A stretch of DNA of 9,156 bases, taken from positions 1 through 9,156 of the forward strand of contig JAHFBY010000042.1 in NCBI GenBank assembly GCA_023249835.1. The letters are read 5' to 3'. The notes below the pieces were generated by a model. That model was not told the DNA's origin. It saw only the letters and a program-made list of their open reading frames with translations, and did no database searches. This DNA comes from Elusimicrobiota bacterium (GTDB lineage Bacteria > Elusimicrobiota > Elusimicrobia > 2-02-FULL-39-32). The position numbers and the translations under genes were made by a program. Position 1 is the stretch's first letter. Every line of letters begins with the position of its first letter. Positions 5,669 through 9,156 of the stretch are shown in pieces.

Positions 5669-6579
5669 GACGAAAACAGAGAACGCAAAGGGTGGTGCTC
5701 CGCAGCAAGGTTCGCCGGCAGCGTTGGCGCTGGATGGCGGCAGGATTTTACAGTTTGTTTCGCGTTGCTGTGGTGGTCGGGTTATTGTCAGGTTTAGGCT
5801 ATGAAATATATAACTTTATGTTTGTGGCCAAGTTTTTTAAAGTTCAACAAGTGCGAATTCAGCCGGCCGATTCTTTGTCTGCGCCGGATTTAGCCAGGGA
5901 ACTTTTGGGGTTAAAAGGTCGTTCGATTTTTTCTGTTTCTTTGGGTCGCCTCGAAACGGAATTGGGGCAGGTTCACCCTGAAATTAAAGGTTTGCGCATC
6001 ACCCGTTTTTTGCCGGACAAAATTGACGTGAGTTATGTTGCGCGCGATCCAGTCGTAAGGGTAGAGTTGCCGCAAACTGAGCTGAACAAAACGTTTAATG
6101 AACCGCACGCTCAGGTGGCGGACGTGGAAGGGCGGGTTTTTAATCTGCCCAAAAGTAAACTGGCGCAAGGTATGCCCTACTTAGTGGCGCATTCTTCTCA
6201 ACCTTTGCTGGCAGGCATAAAGTTGGTTCAGTCTTTAATGAAAAATGGCGGGGACCTTGAACTTTGGAGTTCAAGCGGATCAAAAAAGCTGGTGACCTTA
6301 GATAAGTCCGGAGAAATTTCGCTTTACGCAGATAAAGGTACCCGCGTGGTTTGGGGAAGGTATGAGGAGGGCACATTTGCAGAAAAATATGATCGTTTTT
6401 ATCAGGTTTGGCAAGATTTAAATAAACGTTCCGTGGAGGCGAGCTACATTAATTTAAGAGCTGTCCCGCAAATTGATGAAACGTCGTTGGGCGGAAACGA
6501 AATTGTCGGTCGGGTGATCGTGCGTCCAATTCTTACGGCCCAACGCAAGCAGAACGTTAAAGTTGTTGTAAAAGATTAA
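5665..6579 (+). CDS. ftsQ: Cell division protein FtsQ (DivIB family)
   Basis: Single-pass inner-membrane divisome protein that, in known bacteria, joins FtsB and FtsL and links early and late division proteins. It has 304 residues. The N-terminus (1-23) is very basic and presumably cytoplasmic. One hydrophobic segment follows at about 24-46. A POTRA domain spans about 57-128, starting FFKVQQVRI, with GRSIFSVSLGRLETEL and the PDKIDVSYVARDPVVRV strand. The FtsQ/DivIB domain follows at about 145-265 and ends near ASYINLRA. A polar tail of about 40 residues remains. The start overlaps the ddl stop in an ATGA, so translation is coupled. Sequence conservation is low, as is normal for FtsQ; the assignment rests on topology, the POTRA domain and position before ftsA. 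Confidence 0.92.
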   Translation: MRRKQRTQRVVLRSKVRRQRWRWMAAGFYSLFRVAVVVGLLSGLGYEIYNFMFVAKFFKVQQVRIQPADSLSAPDLARELLGLKGRSIFSVSLGRLETELGQVHPEIKGLRITRFLPDKIDVSYVARDPVVRVELPQTELNKTFNEPHAQVADVEGRVFNLPKSKLAQGMPYLVAHSSQPLLAGIKLVQSLMKNGGDLELWSSSGSKKLVTLDKSGEISLYADKGTRVVWGRYEEGTFAEKYDRFYQVWQDLNKRSVEASYINLRAVPQIDETSLGGNEIVGRVIVRPILTAQRKQNVKVVVKD

Positions 6580-6594
6580 CAAAAAATCAGCGGA

Positions 6595-6604
6595 AAGGAA
6601 AAGG
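6595..6604 (+). promoter_or_regulatory. Purine-rich ribosome binding site of ftsA
   Basis: AAGGAAAAGG ends 9 bases before the ftsA ATG at 6614. Independent ribosome entry fits with ftsA being separated from ftsQ by 34 bases, whereas the upstream genes overlap. Confidence 0.65.
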
Positions 6605-6613
6605 TCGTTCATT

Positions 6614-7843
6614 ATGGGCAAATCAGGGATTATAGCGGGGTTAGATATCGGTAGTTCGCAAGCGGTGATGGTCATTGCCCGCCAAAATAACGGGGGCAGC
6701 GAAAGTATTACAATTTTAGGCGCGGGCAAGGCGGCTTGCCGCGGGTTAAAGGGCGGGGTTGTTGTCAATATACCGGAAACTAAGCTTTCTATTACGCGCG
6801 CTGCCGAAGAGGCGGAAGAGCAGGCCAAGGTAACAGCGCAAAACCTTTTGGTGGGTATCCGCGGGGCGCACGTGGAAACTTATAACCATCGCGGAGCGAT
6901 TACTATTTCCCGAACTGATAAGGAAATTACCGCCGAAGATGTGGACAACGTGATCGTCAATGCCAAGGCGATTCAGTTGTCCAGCGACCGTGAAATATTG
7001 CATACCGTGCCGCAAGATTTTTCCGTTGACAAACAAGCGGGCGTCGAAGACCCCGTGGGGATGGAAGGTTCGCACCTTTCGGTGGACGTGCACGTGGCTG
7101 TCGCCTCTTCGAGCCATATCGGCAACATCGTTAAAGCGATCAACGCCGCCGGATTTAATTGCGATGATTTAATTTACGGCACTTTCGGCGTGGGCGACTG
7201 CGTGGTTAGCGATGAAGAAAAAGATTTGGGAGTGGCCATGCTGGACCTTGGCGGGCAAACGTCAAACTTAGCTATTTATGTAGACGGGAGCATCCGCTAC
7301 ACCAAGGAATTTCCCATTGGCGGAGAGTTAATCACCAAAGACCTTTCCTTTGGCCTTAAGACTTCTTTTAGCACTGCGGAAGAGATTAAAGAAAGATATG
7401 GTTTGGCTAAACTTGCTTTACTGGAAGGGGAAGAAACTGTGGAGTATAGCGGAGTGGACGGACGCACCCGAAAATCTGTTTCGCGTAAAACCATAGTGGA
7501 AATTATCCAAAGCAGGGTGGAAGAAATCTTAGAGATTATTAACGCTGAACTGCAAAAGTCCAATTATTCCGAAGTGATTCCCGGCGGCGTGGTATTGACC
7601 GGCGGCTGCTCAAAACTTAACGGAATCGATAAAGCGGCCGAATCCATTTTCGGCATGAACGTGCATTTGGGCGCTCCTCTAAACGTGGACGGCCCTACGG
7701 AAATTATAACGGACCCGGCCTACGCCACGGTGATTGGAATATTAAAGTACCGGCACATTGGCGAGTGGTCCCGGAGCCAGAGGTCAACTAACCCGCCGTC
7801 TTCGGTGCAAAAATTTAAAAACTGGTTTGACGAACTTTTTTAA
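6614..7843 (+). CDS. ftsA: Cell division protein FtsA (actin-like membrane anchor of FtsZ)
   Basis: Actin-family ATP-binding protein that tethers FtsZ to the membrane and recruits later divisome proteins. It has 409 residues, a normal length. Phosphate-1 motif GLDIGSSQAVMVIA lies at 9-22. The FtsA-specific 1C subdomain occupies about residues 80-165, with SHLSVDVHVAVAS near its end. The phosphate-2 region is LDLGGQTSNLAIYVDG (210-225), and the adenosine motif GGVVLTGGCSKLNGI lies at 324-338. After a short linker the protein ends in VQKFKNWFDELF, the amphipathic membrane-targeting helix. The phosphate-2 motif is unusual: the common DxGGGTxD has Gln215 in place of the third Gly and Asn218 in place of the Asp. 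The start is supported by the purine-rich site before it and by the short family-typical N-terminus. The ftsZ ATG follows 12 bases after the stop. Confidence 0.97.
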   Translation: MGKSGIIAGLDIGSSQAVMVIARQNNGGSESITILGAGKAACRGLKGGVVVNIPETKLSITRAAEEAEEQAKVTAQNLLVGIRGAHVETYNHRGAITISRTDKEITAEDVDNVIVNAKAIQLSSDREILHTVPQDFSVDKQAGVEDPVGMEGSHLSVDVHVAVASSSHIGNIVKAINAAGFNCDDLIYGTFGVGDCVVSDEEKDLGVAMLDLGGQTSNLAIYVDGSIRYTKEFPIGGELITKDLSFGLKTSFSTAEEIKERYGLAKLALLEGEETVEYSGVDGRTRKSVSRKTIVEIIQSRVEEILEIINAELQKSNYSEVIPGGVVLTGGCSKLNGIDKAAESIFGMNVHLGAPLNVDGPTEIITDPAYATVIGILKYRHIGEWSRSQRSTNPPSSVQKFKNWFDELF

Positions 7844-7855
7844 ACGGACTCTTTT

Positions 7856-9001
7856 ATGGTGAAAATTAAATTTACAGAAGATTTTACAGACCAGCCCGCT
7901 GTATTGCGGGTGGTGGGAGTGGGGGGCGGCGGCGGCAACGCTGTTAACCGCATGATTCAAAGCGGCGTCAAGAACGTGGAATTTATTGCCGCCAATACCG
8001 ACGCGCAGTGGCTTAGACACTCTTCATTGGCGCCGATTCGTTTACAGTTGGGCACGCAGTTGACCAAAGGGCTCGGCGCCGGCGGCGACCCGGAAAAAGG
8101 CCGGTTGGCCGCGGAAGAAAGCCACGCGGATTTAAAGAACGTGTTGCTTGGTTCAGACATGGTTTTTATCACCGCCGGCATGGGCGGCGGAACAGGTACG
8201 GGCGCAGCGCCCATTGTGGCTAAACTTGCTAAAGAACTGGGTATACTGACCGTAGGAGTGGTGACGCGGCCATTTGAATTTGAAGGCAGACAACGCGCGC
8301 AGCAGGCGGAAGCGGGAATTAAAAATATGCGCCAGTATACCGACACTTTAGTGATCATTCCCAACGACCGGTTGTTTTCCGTTGTGGAAAAAGACACTCC
8401 CTGGGAAGAATGTTTTCGTATTGTGGACGATGTTTTGCGCAAAGCCGTGCAAGCTATTTCCGACGTCATTACCCGCCCGCAAGAGATTAACATGGATTTT
8501 GCCAACGTTAAGGCGCTTATGGCAAGTTCCGGCGAAGCGCTCATGGGAATTGGCGAGGCTACGGGCCACGACCGCGCCATTCGCGCCGCGCAAAAAGCCA
8601 TTGATAGCCCGCTCTTAGAAAACGTCGCGATCAACGGGGCCAAGGGTTTGCTTGTGAACATTTCGGGTAAGAAACGCAACGTCACGATGCACGAGGTGCG
8701 CGACGCCATGACGCATATTTATTCTGCGGTGTCGCCGGACGCGCGGGTGTTTGGCGGGCTAGGTTCAGAAGACAGTTTAGGCGACGCCATTCGGATAACG
8801 GTAATTGCCACCGGATTTCCAGCGCAAAAGAGCGTGCCAAACTTGTTTAAGGACCGGCGCATGCACGGCGTTGACCGCAGGGTGGAAGATTTGGCGCGCG
8901 CAGTGCCAATGGCAGAAAAGTCAGAAGAAAACGCAGCGCAGTTGGATGCGTTGGACATTCGTCGCCCGGCTTATTTGCGGCGCGGGCCATTAAAGAGTTG
9001 A
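7856..9001 (+). CDS. ftsZ: Cell division protein FtsZ (tubulin-like GTPase)
   Basis: Polymerises into the division ring. It has 381 residues. GTP-binding elements in order: [13 protein letters not shown] (21-33), AANTDAQWL (45-53), tubulin signature GGGTGTG (110-116), [10 protein letters not shown] (135-144) and IIPNDRL (167-173). The T7 synergy loop reads [11 protein letters not shown] (212-222): the first catalytic Asp is kept (D214), but the second, normally Asp (E. coli D212), is Asn217, codon AAC at 8504-8506. The linker is short (about residues 324-362). The C-terminal peptide [11 protein letters not shown] (366-376) matches the FtsA-binding consensus DIPAFLRR except for two extra Arg. 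The ribosome binding site is weak (GGA 7 bases before the ATG), and coupling to ftsA is likely. All other GTPase motifs are intact, so this is a true FtsZ. Confidence 0.98.
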   Translation: MVKIKFTEDFTDQPAVLRVVGVGGGGGNAVNRMIQSGVKNVEFIAANTDAQWLRHSSLAPIRLQLGTQLTKGLGAGGDPEKGRLAAEESHADLKNVLLGSDMVFITAGMGGGTGTGAAPIVAKLAKELGILTVGVVTRPFEFEGRQRAQQAEAGIKNMRQYTDTLVIIPNDRLFSVVEKDTPWEECFRIVDDVLRKAVQAISDVITRPQEINMDFANVKALMASSGEALMGIGEATGHDRAIRAAQKAIDSPLLENVAINGAKGLLVNISGKKRNVTMHEVRDAMTHIYSAVSPDARVFGGLGSEDSLGDAIRITVIATGFPAQKSVPNLFKDRRMHGVDRRVEDLARAVPMAEKSEENAAQLDALDIRRPAYLRRGPLKS

Positions 9002-9005
9002 GGAG
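9000..9005 (+). promoter_or_regulatory. Ribosome binding site of the PilT-like gene, overlapping the ftsZ stop
   Basis: GAGGAG begins inside the ftsZ TGA and ends 9 bases before the ATG at 9015. It supports that ATG as the start and suggests the gene is read from the ftsZ transcript. Confidence 0.75.
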
Positions 9006-9014
9006 TTTAACCTT

Positions 9015-9156
9015 ATGAGAGAACTTCTTTTAAAACTTCTAAAGCAGATGGTGGAACAAAAAGCTTCTGATTTGCACGTGCGCGCGGAAGGACCTCCCAT
9101 GGCGCGCATTGACGGCAAGTTGACCCCGTTTGATCATGCGATGTCCGCGGAAGAAA
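9015..9156 (+). CDS. PilT-like type IV pilus ATPase, partial (N-terminus only)
   Basis: 47 codons are visible before the right edge. The N-terminus MRELLLKLLKQMVEQKASDL and the following HVRAEGPPMARIDGKLTP match the opening of PilT/PilU-type pilus retraction ATPases: an N-terminal helix, then ASDLHxxxGxPPxxRIDGxL. These hexameric cytosolic motors disassemble pilin and power twitching motility. The Walker A and B motifs lie beyond the window, so PilT, PilU and a PilB/GspE relative cannot be separated with certainty. The gene lies 13 bases after ftsZ with its own ribosome binding site and probably shares its transcript. Confidence 0.82.
   Translation, partial: MRELLLKLLKQMVEQKASDLHVRAEGPPMARIDGKLTPFDHAMSAEE

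Noticed and set aside
7957..8709. 250-residue open frame on the minus strand
   Set aside because: It is the antisense shadow of ftsZ, produced by its GC-rich third positions. It has a Ser/Ala/Pro-rich composition and no domain.

Overview
The window is a chromosomal stretch of a bacterium with peptidoglycan and FtsZ-based division. It probably has a diderm envelope, judged from the type IV pilus ATPase and FtsQ. GC content is intermediate by eye. The order murB-ddl-ftsQ-ftsA-ftsZ followed by a PilT-like gene resembles uncultured or poorly cultured lineages such as Elusimicrobiota or Omnitrophota more than Proteobacteria or Firmicutes. That placement is an inference with low confidence. No rRNA, tRNA, CRISPR array, insertion sequence or riboswitch was seen, and no gene-free gap exceeds 300 bases.

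Left part (1-3116, minus strand): an operon read right to left. It starts at a well-formed sigma-70-type promoter (TTGACA, 17 bases, TAGGAT) and encodes BioA (biotin synthesis). A membrane-anchored GAF-GGDEF diguanylate cyclase follows, starting at a TTG that overlaps the bioA stop. Last is a hydrophobic membrane protein that runs off the left edge.

Middle (3131-3758, minus strand): a compact mazE/mazF-type toxin-antitoxin module. It has a near-consensus promoter, a perfect 9-bp inverted repeat over its -10 box and a full AGGAGG ribosome binding site. It sits between the bioA promoter and the divergent cell-wall/division operon.

Right part (3798-9156, plus strand): the murB-ddl-ftsQ-ftsA-ftsZ cluster, then the start of a PilT-like ATPase. 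murB, ddl and ftsQ are joined by stop/start overlaps, and the remaining gaps are 34 bases or less, so the cluster probably forms one transcript. The predicted murB promoter lies so close to the ATG that the mRNA would be leaderless or nearly so. MurB and Ddl make precursors for wall synthesis, FtsQ belongs to the divisome core, FtsA anchors FtsZ to the membrane, and FtsZ forms the ring.

Most interesting points: FtsZ has Asn instead of the second Asp of its catalytic T7 loop; FtsA has an altered phosphate-2 motif; bioA and murB share promoters with very short leaders and no ribosome binding site, unlike mazE; and a diguanylate cyclase is coupled to bioA. I saw no clear new multi-gene defence or biosynthetic system.
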